A DNA stretch of 5,388 nucleotides from Treponema sp. UBA1240 (GTDB taxonomy: Bacteria > Spirochaetota > Spirochaetia > Treponematales > Treponemataceae), in NCBI GenBank assembly GCA_002308875.1, contig DBWK01000087.1, positions 28,698 through 34,085 on the forward strand. Reading direction: 5' to 3'. The translations under genes and the position numbers were made by a program. Below, piece by piece: positions 1 through 5,388 of the stretch; positions within the stretch are counted from its first letter, which is position 1, and every line of letters begins with the position of its first letter. The notes below the pieces were generated by a model that worked only from the letters and a program-made list of their open reading frames with translations, did not search any database and was not told the origin of the DNA.

Positions 1-594
1 AAATGCATTATCTCCAACAGAAGTAACGTTGGCCATGTTGATTGCTCCGGTAAGTCCCGTATCATAAAATGCCCAGTTACCTATTGTACCATGCAGTCCT
101 GTAACACCGGTAATCCCGGAACAATATGTAAAAGCATTGGTACCTATAGAAGAACAGCTCGAGAGATCAATTGAACCGCTAATTCCCGTACAACCCTGAA
201 ATGCCCAATTCCCGATTGATGTACAATGTGAGAGGTCTATGTTCGAAAGACCGCTGCAGTTCAGGAAGGTACACTCATCAATCTGTGTAATTGTAGCCGG
301 AAGTGTTACACCTGTAATTCCGCCGCAATCCTTAAATACACCTTTTAGAGTAGAGCCCGTATAGCCTGAAAGGTCTATATTGCCGGTAAGCGAGGTGCAG
401 CCTTCAAGGGCGTACTCACCGATTGTTGTACAGTGTGACAGGTCTACATTTGAAAGACCGGTACAATTTTGAAGCGCCCATATTCCAAGCGACGTACAGT
501 GAGAAAGATCCAAACTTGTAATATTGGGACAGTCTTTGAAAGCACCGAATCCAAGCTGAAAATTTGTATCAGGTAAAGTTACTGAGCCAAGTTT
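1..594 (-). repeat. Tandem LRR-coding repeats, 63-72 bp period
   Basis: This tract encodes residues 291-488 of the lipoprotein as eight complete repeats and part of a ninth. The copies are similar in DNA as well as in protein: the blocks around 214-270 and 421-480 share most bases, including the stretch encoding LS(N)-(I/V)-DLSHCT. Repeats 2, 3 and 6 are closest (22 residues each, DLSHCT followed by a hydrophobic and then an NCT/GCT end). Repeats 4 and 5 are more divergent, and repeat 8 is shortened and lacks both cysteines. The similarity suggests expansion by duplication and makes copy-number change by recombination plausible. Confidence 0.85.
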
Positions 595-1464
595 TGACCC
601 GTTGGATATAGCGGGATGTCCTGCACCCTGAGCACCTCCATCATCTCCTATTAAAGAAAACCCGGTTACACCACTAAAATCCAGGCTTATGCTACCGTTT
701 GCAGCGGATGCGGGCAGTTCCACCTTTTCAAAAGTCTTGTCGCCTGCATTGTTTATTACTACTGTACCTGAAGTTTGGTTTACTACAAGCGTATTGTCCG
801 AAGTGCGGAAACCATACGTTGAGGTGTCCGGTGCGGTTCCGATAGTCCCCAGATCCAAGTCGCCTGAATCGGGTGCAACGGGTATCGTACTTCCTGCCGG
901 GTATGAGTTTCCGTTGACCGTATAACCGTTTGCATGATACCAAACACCGTTGACTTCCGCATACAAATCGTCCGCTACCGGCGGAAGGGGTAGACTAATA
1001 CCGTCGTTTTTGTAATAGGATACTTCCTGTGGACCATTGCCTCCAGGCAGTGTATAGGTTGCCTTGTACTGGTGTTCAAACAAAAAGCCTTCAGAAGTTT
1101 TGGTAACACGCGCTGTGCGTGTTTCGCCGCCTGCCAGTGTAAAAGTAACATCATACGGAGCACCGTATGCCTGCATTGCATTTGTAAGGGACGTAACATC
1201 CGGATAGGTCTGGCCTTTGTATGAGTAGCTTGTAACTGAAAGCGGTGTTCCACCCTGCAGTGTTACTCCGCCGCTGTAGTTTCCGCCGTTCCAGTTGCTG
1301 CTACCGCCTGCGCCGCCGGAATTACCGCCGCCGCCCCAGCCCTTGGGATTGTGTGTAGTGTATTCGCTGTCGGGAATGCTTGCACCGCCCGCTCCACCGC
1401 CACCGCCACATGAGCTTAGCAATAAGCAGAGACAAAGCAATATAAACAAAAAACCTTTTTTCAT
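1..1464 (-). CDS. Leucine-rich-repeat (BspA-like) surface lipoprotein, N-terminal part
   Basis: This frame is open for exactly 488 codons from the ATG at 1464 to the left edge, so the gene is partial at its C terminus. The start is fixed by an in-frame TGA directly before the ATG; a weak GGGA ribosome site lies at 1472-1475. Residues 1-18 form a Lys-Lys then hydrophobic signal peptide ending in a lipobox-like LSSC, so C19 should be lipidated. Residues 20-66 are a flexible tether with about 20 glycines in 47 residues. Residues 67 to about 290 are an extracellular-looking Thr/Ser/Gly-rich region that I cannot assign. From residue 291, LRR_5/BspA-type repeats of 21-24 residues begin (291, 314, 336, 358, 382, 405, 427, 450, 471), with the ninth cut off. 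Such proteins in Treponema and Bacteroidetes relatives act in adhesion or coaggregation; that role is inferred here. It is transcribed divergently from the transporter operon. Confidence 0.93.
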   Translation of the reverse strand, partial: MKKGFLFILLCLCLLLSSCGGGGGAGGASIPDSEYTTHNPKGWGGGGNSGGAGGSSNWNGGNYSGGVTLQGGTPLSVTSYSYKGQTYPDVTSLTNAMQAYGAPYDVTFTLAGGETRTARVTKTSEGFLFEHQYKATYTLPGGNGPQEVSYYKNDGISLPLPPVADDLYAEVNGVWYHANGYTVNGNSYPAGSTIPVAPDSGDLDLGTIGTAPDTSTYGFRTSDNTLVVNQTSGTVVINNAGDKTFEKVELPASAANGSISLDFSGVTGFSLIGDDGGAQGAGHPAISNGSKLGSVTLPDTNFQLGFGAFKDCPNITSLDLSHCTSLGIWALQNCTGLSNVDLSHCTTIGEYALEGCTSLTGNIDLSGYTGSTLKGVFKDCGGITGVTLPATITQIDECTFLNCSGLSNIDLSHCTSIGNWAFQGCTGISGSIDLSSCSSIGTNAFTYCSGITGVTGLHGTIGNWAFYDTGLTGAINMANVTSVGDNAF

Positions 1465-1503
1465 TCACATTTCCCGAATCAACAACATTTTTTTCTTATA
1501 TAA

Positions 1504-1532
1504 ATTTTACATCACAATCCCTAATTTTTCAA
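1504..1532 (-). promoter_or_regulatory. Predicted sigma70-type promoter of the LRR lipoprotein gene
   Basis: Read on the minus strand, a TTGAAA -35 box (1527-1532) and a TAAAAT -10 box (1504-1509) are separated by 17 bases. Each matches the consensus at five of six positions. Transcription would begin near 1497, giving a leader of roughly 33 bases before the ATG at 1464. This is prediction from sequence in an AT-rich stretch, so chance matches are possible. Confidence 0.5.
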
Positions 1533-1535
1533 TAC

Positions 1536-1564
1536 TTGATAATAACCGCTATTTGGACTAAAAT
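1536..1564 (+). promoter_or_regulatory. Predicted sigma70-type promoter of the amino acid transporter operon
   Basis: A TTGATA -35 box (1536-1541) and a TAAAAT -10 box (1559-1564) are spaced by 17 bases, each five of six to consensus. The start would fall near 1571, leaving a leader of about 25 bases that contains the ribosome site. The -35 box is only 3 bp from the -35 box of the divergent lipoprotein promoter. Confidence 0.55.
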
Positions 1565-1585
1565 CAGAACATCCTAATTTTCACC

Positions 1586-1589
1586 GGAG
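1586..1589 (+). promoter_or_regulatory. Ribosome binding site of the solute-binding protein gene
   Basis: GGAG lies 6 bases before the ATG at 1596 and is followed by a run of Ts. It is the clearest Shine-Dalgarno sequence in the window, in keeping with the high expression usual for periplasmic binding proteins, and it fixes the start codon. Confidence 0.8.
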
Positions 1590-1595
1590 ATTTTT

Positions 1596-2408
1596 ATGAA
1601 ACGTGTAATTTTGGTAATAACCGCACTTTTGTGCATGTGCACAATGGTATTTGCATTCGGCAAAAAAGACAAATCCGCAAAAGACGATTCCCTTGCAAAA
1701 ATTAAAGACAAAGGCACATTCGTTCTCGGACTTGACGACTCATTCCCGCCCTACGGCTACCGCGACGAAGACAACAACATCGTAGGCTATGATATAGACC
1801 TTGCCGCAGAAGTCTGCAAAAGACTCGGCGTAAAACTTGTATGCCAGCCGATTGACTGGAACGCAAAAGAAATGGAACTTAACACAGGCAACATTGACTG
1901 CATCTGGAACGGTTTTACAATCAACGAAGAGCGCCTTGCGGCAATGGCATTCACATCCGCATACGTTGACAACTCACAGATTGTTGCCGTAAGAAAAGAT
2001 TCCGGCTACAAAAAGCTTGCCGACCTCAAAGGAAAGAAAATCGGTCTCCAGGCAGGTTCCAGCGCAGCTGACGCATTGGATTCCGCACCGGAATTTAAAG
2101 CCTCTCTCAAGGACGTTGTTGAATTCAAAGACAACCTTACCGCACTTATGGACCTTGAAGTTAAAGGTGTTGACGGCGTTATCCTCGACATTGGCGTTGC
2201 ACAGTCCGCAATCAAAAAAGACGGAAAAGCCTTTGTAATTCTTGACGAAGCAGTTGCATCCGAACAGTACGGTGTTGGCTTCCGCAAGAATGACCTTGCA
2301 CTTCGCGATGCTGTACAGTCAGCTCTCGAAGCCATGGTAAAAGACGGAACAATGAAAAAAATCGACCTTAAGTGGTTCAACGAAGAAAAGTCTGTAATCG
2401 GTAAATAA
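1596..2408 (+). CDS. Amino acid ABC transporter periplasmic solute-binding protein (SBP_bac_3 family)
   Basis: This 270-residue protein captures a polar amino acid in the periplasm and delivers it to the permease encoded next. Residues 1-20 are a signal peptide, with likely signal peptidase I cleavage after VFA (A20). The N lobe opens with FVLGLDDSFPPYGY (42-55), and the family 3 signature GYDIDLA is at 64-70. R113 in NEER is at the position that normally binds the ligand carboxylate, and D198 in VILDIG is at the position that usually contacts the ligand amino group. AGSS (153-156) belongs to the second lobe. The length is normal for the family. The exact substrate (Arg, His, Gln, Cys or another) cannot be read from the sequence. 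Two cysteines in the signal peptide (C13, C15) do not sit in a good lipobox. The stop overlaps the permease start by one base (TAATG), implying cotranscription and translational coupling. Confidence 0.96.
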   Translation: MKRVILVITALLCMCTMVFAFGKKDKSAKDDSLAKIKDKGTFVLGLDDSFPPYGYRDEDNNIVGYDIDLAAEVCKRLGVKLVCQPIDWNAKEMELNTGNIDCIWNGFTINEERLAAMAFTSAYVDNSQIVAVRKDSGYKKLADLKGKKIGLQAGSSAADALDSAPEFKASLKDVVEFKDNLTALMDLEVKGVDGVILDIGVAQSAIKKDGKAFVILDEAVASEQYGVGFRKNDLALRDAVQSALEAMVKDGTMKKIDLKWFNEEKSVIGK

Positions 2409-3043
2409 TGCAGAAACTGCTTTTGGCAATGCTTTCAGGGACTTATGTTTCCCTGAAAGTGTTCTTTTTAACCCTGCTCTTTTCACTGCCGCTCGGACTT
2501 GTAGTTTCGTTCGGCAGAATGAGCAAACTAAAAGTAATAAACCTTCCCGTAAAAGCACTAATGCTCGTTATAAGGGGAACGCCTCTTATACTGCAGCTCA
2601 TATTCATTTACTTTGCCCCGTATTATATGTTCAAGCTCTCGTACGACCGTTTTACCGCGGCAATAATAGCGTTTTCAATCAACTACGCGTGTTACTTCGC
2701 GGAAATTTACCGTGGCGGCATTGAGTCCATTCCAAAAGGACAGTATGAGGCGGCTAAGATGCTGGGCTTAACAAAGGCGCAGACATTTTTCAGAATCATT
2801 CTTCCACAGGTATTCAAGCGCATTCTGCCCGCATCCGGTAACGAAGTAATAACGCTTGTAAAAGACACAGCCCTTGCGCAGACAATCGGCGTTGCGGAAC
2901 TTTTCAGAGCCGCGCAGAACGCCGCAAGCCGCGAGTTTTCTACCATGCCTATTTTTATTGCGGGCGCGTTCTATTTTGTAATGAACTGGGTAGTTTCGTT
3001 CGCGTTTTCCAAGATGGAAAAATCCCTTTCGTATTACAGCTAA
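2408..3043 (+). CDS. Polar amino acid ABC transporter permease (HisM/GlnP/ArtM type)
   Basis: This is a 211-residue inner-membrane permease of the His/Glu/Gln/Arg/opine family, the usual length. LSGTYVSLKVF (9-19) leads into the first membrane helix (about 17-35). RGTP (56-59) is the conserved loop motif of this family. The EAA loop that docks onto the ATPase is intact: EAA at 114-116, G at 120 and ILP at 131-133. Further membrane segments are seen near 45-72, 83-100, 140-162 and 180-200. Only one permease gene is present, so a homodimer is likely. The start ATG shares its A with the upstream TAA, and no strong ribosome site precedes it, which fits coupled translation. The expected third gene, a GlnQ/HisP-like ATPase, does not follow; the next gene is convergent. 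Confidence 0.96.
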   Translation: MQKLLLAMLSGTYVSLKVFFLTLLFSLPLGLVVSFGRMSKLKVINLPVKALMLVIRGTPLILQLIFIYFAPYYMFKLSYDRFTAAIIAFSINYACYFAEIYRGGIESIPKGQYEAAKMLGLTKAQTFFRIILPQVFKRILPASGNEVITLVKDTALAQTIGVAELFRAAQNAASREFSTMPIFIAGAFYFVMNWVVSFAFSKMEKSLSYYS

Positions 3044-3050
3044 ACCAATC

Positions 3051-5030
3051 CTAATCCGGCTTACAAAGCTTTTTAAAAAAATCTTTGAACTGGCTGAGCC
3101 CCATCGGATAAGCGTAGTAAAAGCCCTGAATGTAATCGCAGTTCAGCTTTTTGAGGTGGTCTACAAGTTCCTTTGTTTCAACGCCTTCGGCAAGAACGGT
3201 TGTATTGCCGGTTTCCTTGAGCATTGAGATATGGTGCTTTACCATGAGACGCTTTGTTTCGTTTGTTTCTATCTCGTTAATCAGGCTCTTGTCAAACTTT
3301 ATTTCGGAATAATTGTACTGCATCATTCTTGCCGTGTTTGAATAACCGGTGCCGTAATCATCGAGCGCAAGCTCAAACCCCTGATTGGTAAACTGATTCA
3401 TAACCGAAACAAGCAGCTTTTCGTTCTTTGCAATCATCGATTCGGTAATCTCAAAACGGAACAGCTCATGCGGCAGCGAATACGAATCTATTATGGAGAT
3501 AAGCCTGTTCACAATGTTGTCCTGCATACACTGCGTTATCGAAAGGTTTACGTTCACCTTGTTTATTCCGTATTTTACAAGCTCCGCTTCCTTTACAAAC
3601 AGGCACACCTTTTTAAGCACTATCTCGCCAATCCTTACAATGTCGCCGTTCTGTTCCGACTGTGGAATGTACTTGTCCGGCGGAATATACGTGCCGTTGT
3701 CGTCCTTAAGCCTTATCAGAGCTTCGGCACTTGTAAAGCTTCCCGCATTCAGGTCAAAAATCGGCTGCAGGAACACCTCAAAGCTTTCATCTTCCATAGC
3801 CTTTTTAACCTTGTTTTGAATATCAGCCGACTCAAAATATTCCTTTTCCATTCCGGGGGTAATTTTGAGGCAGATGTTGTCTTCAATGTAGTTCTGTATA
3901 AAGATAAAACGCAGAAAATTCAAAAAATCATCAACCGACTTGTTGCTGGTCATCTTAAAAACGCGCAGCTTTGTATAGTCGCTTATGATAAAAAACTGAA
4001 GCTTGAACGGATATTCCATATCCTGCGAACCGTCATTCTGCGAAGGAAAGAACGGCTTTGAACAGAACGATTTGAGCACTTCAAGCTTTTTTTCAAGCTC
4101 TTTGCGCGACGAGCAGAAGTATACTGCGCAGCCGTTAAAAAGCTTGTACAAAGAGCCGTCGGAACAGATGTGCATTATTTTGTGGGTGTATTCGCGCAGA
4201 ACGTGATAAACCTGATCAATGCCGAACTGGTCAAAAAGGGCTTCAATATTCTGTATGCGCAGAATCAAAAAATAATGCTCCTTAGCGGTCAGAGTAGAAA
4301 TGTCGTTGATCCGGTCAATGAATCCTTCCGTATTAAAAAGCTTTATTTTTTGCTCAACAAAGTTTCCCGGATTCCTTATGGAAAGGAAAATCATCATAAG
4401 AGAGAGCGAAACCGAAAAACCAACCGCAAAAAGCTTTGGAAAAACAGCCTGAATCGTAAAGCCTATAAGCGACATTATGGTATAAGTAAGCGAGATTATA
4501 GTCTGCGCCCTGTCAAACTGATCTTTTTTGGAAAAGATGTAAAACAGCCCGTAAAGCACATAAAAACCCGCAACAACGTAGAGATAATTCCACCACACGC
4601 CGTGATGATAACTGCCGTCGGGCAGAAAATACATAATTTTGTGATGGAACGGCGATGTTATGATTATAAATATTTCTACAATTGTAGGCGAAAACAAAAG
4701 CAGCAGTTTAGGCAGGTTCGGGCGCTTTCTGGTTGTGGTCATCGCAATCAAAAAGATACAGTAAATCGGAGCCTGAAAGTTAACTACAAGGATGTGTATT
4801 ACCGCCAGCAGGTTGTTCAGAGTGTAAAGTCTTGCGGGCAGGAATGTTTCCGCATAGACCGTTATTATGTTCATTAACTGCGCAACAAGGATTATTGATA
4901 TCAGCGCGAGGAACATCTTTGAACGCAGTGTTTTGTCGTGCTTAAGGCAAAGAATATATACAATCAGAATGATGTCAAGAATAATTCCGCAAATATCAAA
5001 GTCAGTATTGTAAGTAATCTTTTCGAACAT
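3051..5030 (-). CDS. Membrane-anchored c-di-GMP phosphodiesterase: 7TM, degenerate GGDEF, EAL
   Basis: This 659-residue protein should hydrolyse cyclic di-GMP to pGpG at the inner membrane. Seven hydrophobic helices are visible at about 13-29, 39-60, 71-97, 107-125, 148-166, 178-196 and 200-217, a layout like 7TM sensor domains of spirochaete kinases and cyclases; the ligand is unknown. Residues about 222-385 fit a GGDEF fold, but the signature position reads KLFNGCAVYF (296-305), so it cannot be an active cyclase. The EAL domain (about 405-655) has EAL at 436-438, N495, E527 in FEITES, DDYGTGYS (557-564), K578 and D580, AEGVET (614-619) and QG (635-636), so catalysis looks intact. An in-frame TAA two codons upstream makes the chosen ATG the earliest possible. 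No Shine-Dalgarno sequence precedes it. Its stop is 7 bp from the permease stop. Confidence 0.95.
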   Translation of the reverse strand: MFEKITYNTDFDICGIILDIILIVYILCLKHDKTLRSKMFLALISIILVAQLMNIITVYAETFLPARLYTLNNLLAVIHILVVNFQAPIYCIFLIAMTTTRKRPNLPKLLLLFSPTIVEIFIIITSPFHHKIMYFLPDGSYHHGVWWNYLYVVAGFYVLYGLFYIFSKKDQFDRAQTIISLTYTIMSLIGFTIQAVFPKLFAVGFSVSLSLMMIFLSIRNPGNFVEQKIKLFNTEGFIDRINDISTLTAKEHYFLILRIQNIEALFDQFGIDQVYHVLREYTHKIMHICSDGSLYKLFNGCAVYFCSSRKELEKKLEVLKSFCSKPFFPSQNDGSQDMEYPFKLQFFIISDYTKLRVFKMTSNKSVDDFLNFLRFIFIQNYIEDNICLKITPGMEKEYFESADIQNKVKKAMEDESFEVFLQPIFDLNAGSFTSAEALIRLKDDNGTYIPPDKYIPQSEQNGDIVRIGEIVLKKVCLFVKEAELVKYGINKVNVNLSITQCMQDNIVNRLISIIDSYSLPHELFRFEITESMIAKNEKLLVSVMNQFTNQGFELALDDYGTGYSNTARMMQYNYSEIKFDKSLINEIETNETKRLMVKHHISMLKETGNTTVLAEGVETKELVDHLKKLNCDYIQGFYYAYPMGLSQFKDFFKKLCKPD

Positions 5031-5049
5031 AAATTAGAGTTTAACACAC

Positions 5050-5065
5050 TTTATTACATAATAAA
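5050..5065. promoter_or_regulatory. Perfect AT-rich palindrome upstream of the EAL gene
   Basis: TTTATTACATAATAAA has two perfect 7-base arms around a 2-base centre. It lies between the HD-GYP stop and the EAL start, 20 bases before that ATG. With a 2-base centre and only A-T pairs it is a poor hairpin and has no GC stem, so a binding site for a dimeric regulator is more likely than a terminator. Chance is also possible in such AT-rich DNA. Confidence 0.3.
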
Positions 5066-5076
5066 AGAAAAATAAT

Positions 5077-5388
5077 TTATTCTTTGGGGTATATCTCATT
5101 CCCGGCGCTTACGAATACCTCGGCAATGTGCGGATCAAAATGCGTTCCGCTTTCTTTTTTTATAATATCCATAGCTTCCTCGAACGAGTACACCTGCTTA
5201 TAACTGCGTTCAGACATAAGGGCGTCAAACATATCCGCAATCGCCATAATACGGGCCGAAAGAGGGATTTGTTCACCGGAAAGCCCCTGCGGATAACCTG
5301 TGCCGTCCCATTTTTCGTGATGGCAGTATGCTAGGTTACGGGCCTCTTTCAAGTAGCCGGAGTTTTCTTCCGACATCATCTCAATGGC
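5077..5388 (-). CDS. HD-GYP domain protein, C-terminal fragment (likely c-di-GMP phosphodiesterase)
   Basis: The frame is open to the right edge (last 103 residues visible, 5' end missing); the internal ATG at 5379 is not the real start, because the frame continues upstream and the HD motif must lie there. Visible motifs, numbered from the edge, are HHEKWDGTGYP (23-33), which is the diagnostic HHExxDGxGYP of the family, then the RIMAIADMFDAL helix (46-57), SERSYK (59-64) and GTHFDP (81-86). These are the expected end of the domain, and the protein stops about 17 residues later. Family members hydrolyse c-di-GMP, often to GMP, and commonly carry a receiver or sensor domain at the N terminus; which one is present here cannot be seen. 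The EAL gene follows in the same direction after 46 bp, so one operon is possible. Confidence 0.92.
   Translation of the reverse strand, partial: AIEMMSEENSGYLKEARNLAYCHHEKWDGTGYPQGLSGEQIPLSARIMAIADMFDALMSERSYKQVYSFEEAMDIIKKESGTHFDPHIAEVFVSAGNEIYPKE

Noticed and set aside
689..1253. Open frames on both strands at 689-925 (+), 728-943 (-) and 975-1253 (-) that could be read as small proteins
   Set aside because: They lie inside the long uninterrupted lipoprotein frame (1464 to 1, minus), which has a signal peptide, lipobox and clear repeats; these frames have low-complexity, unconvincing translations.
1295..1561. Open frame of 88 codons on the plus strand with Pro-rich then basic sequence
   Set aside because: Its proline-rich start is the antisense of the glycine-rich tether of the lipoprotein, and the rest crosses the divergent promoters; no ribosome site.
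2006..2380. Long minus-strand frame opposite the solute-binding protein gene
   Set aside because: The plus-strand protein is a clear family member over its whole length; the antisense frame is Ser/Arg-rich with no domain, as expected from codon bias of the real gene.
3064..3087. CAAAG...CTTTG inverted repeat with A/T runs near the permease end, as a possible bidirectional terminator
   Set aside because: The stem is almost entirely A-T with mismatches and encodes the Lys/Phe-rich C terminus of the EAL protein; not convincing as a terminator.
3119..3152. CTGAA...TTCAG stem followed by CTTTTT, as a possible terminator for the permease transcript
   Set aside because: Stem is short with a 2-base bulge and an 11-base loop, and it lies in the conserved coding sequence for the DYIQGF motif, so the bases are explained by the protein.
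3468..4877. Plus-strand frames of 197 and 235 codons opposite the EAL gene
   Set aside because: They are antisense to conserved EAL, GGDEF-like and membrane coding sequence, have Lys/Arg/Tyr/His-rich nonsense-like translations and no start signals.
5128..5334. Plus-strand 68-codon frame opposite the HD-GYP gene
   Set aside because: It is antisense to the conserved HHExxDGxGYP region and has no recognisable features or ribosome site.
5077..5379. A complete 100-residue protein starting at the ATG at 5379
   Set aside because: The frame stays open to the window edge and the HD-GYP domain needs upstream sequence including the HD dyad, so this is the end of a longer gene.

Overview
The window looks like chromosomal DNA of a spirochaete, most likely a Treponema from an oral, gut or rumen habitat. 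This rests on protein style alone: a BspA-type leucine-rich-repeat lipoprotein with a glycine-rich tether, a family 3 solute-binding protein whose mature end begins FGKKDK, and c-di-GMP enzymes with membrane sensors. GC content is moderate and the intergenic DNA is AT-rich. There is no rRNA, tRNA, mobile element or CRISPR array here. Genus is inference; no marker gene is present.

Layout, left to right. (1) Positions 1-1464, minus strand: the first 488 residues of a large surface lipoprotein. It has a signal peptide with a lipobox, a Gly-rich linker, an unassigned region, then eight complete leucine-rich repeats and part of a ninth, running off the left edge. (2) Positions 1465-1595: a 131-bp divergent promoter region with a plausible sigma70-type promoter on each strand, their -35 boxes nearly touching. 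(3) Positions 1596-3043, plus strand: a two-gene operon for polar amino acid uptake, a periplasmic binding protein and a His/Glu/Gln/Arg-type permease joined by a TAATG stop/start overlap. No ATPase gene follows. (4) Positions 3051-5030, minus strand and convergent with the permease after 7 bp: a 659-residue membrane protein with seven predicted transmembrane helices, a degenerate GGDEF domain and an apparently intact EAL phosphodiesterase domain. (5) Positions 5077-5388, minus strand: the C-terminal end of an HD-GYP domain protein running off the right edge, 48 bp upstream of the EAL gene and in the same direction.

Functionally there are three units: a surface or adhesion protein, an amino acid importer that must borrow an ATPase from elsewhere, and a pair of adjacent genes from both known classes of c-di-GMP phosphodiesterase. 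I see nothing that amounts to a clearly undescribed system. The most distinctive signals are an 11-residue cysteine ladder in the LRR protein, the paired EAL/HD-GYP genes with an AT-rich palindrome between them, and the ATPase-less transporter operon.
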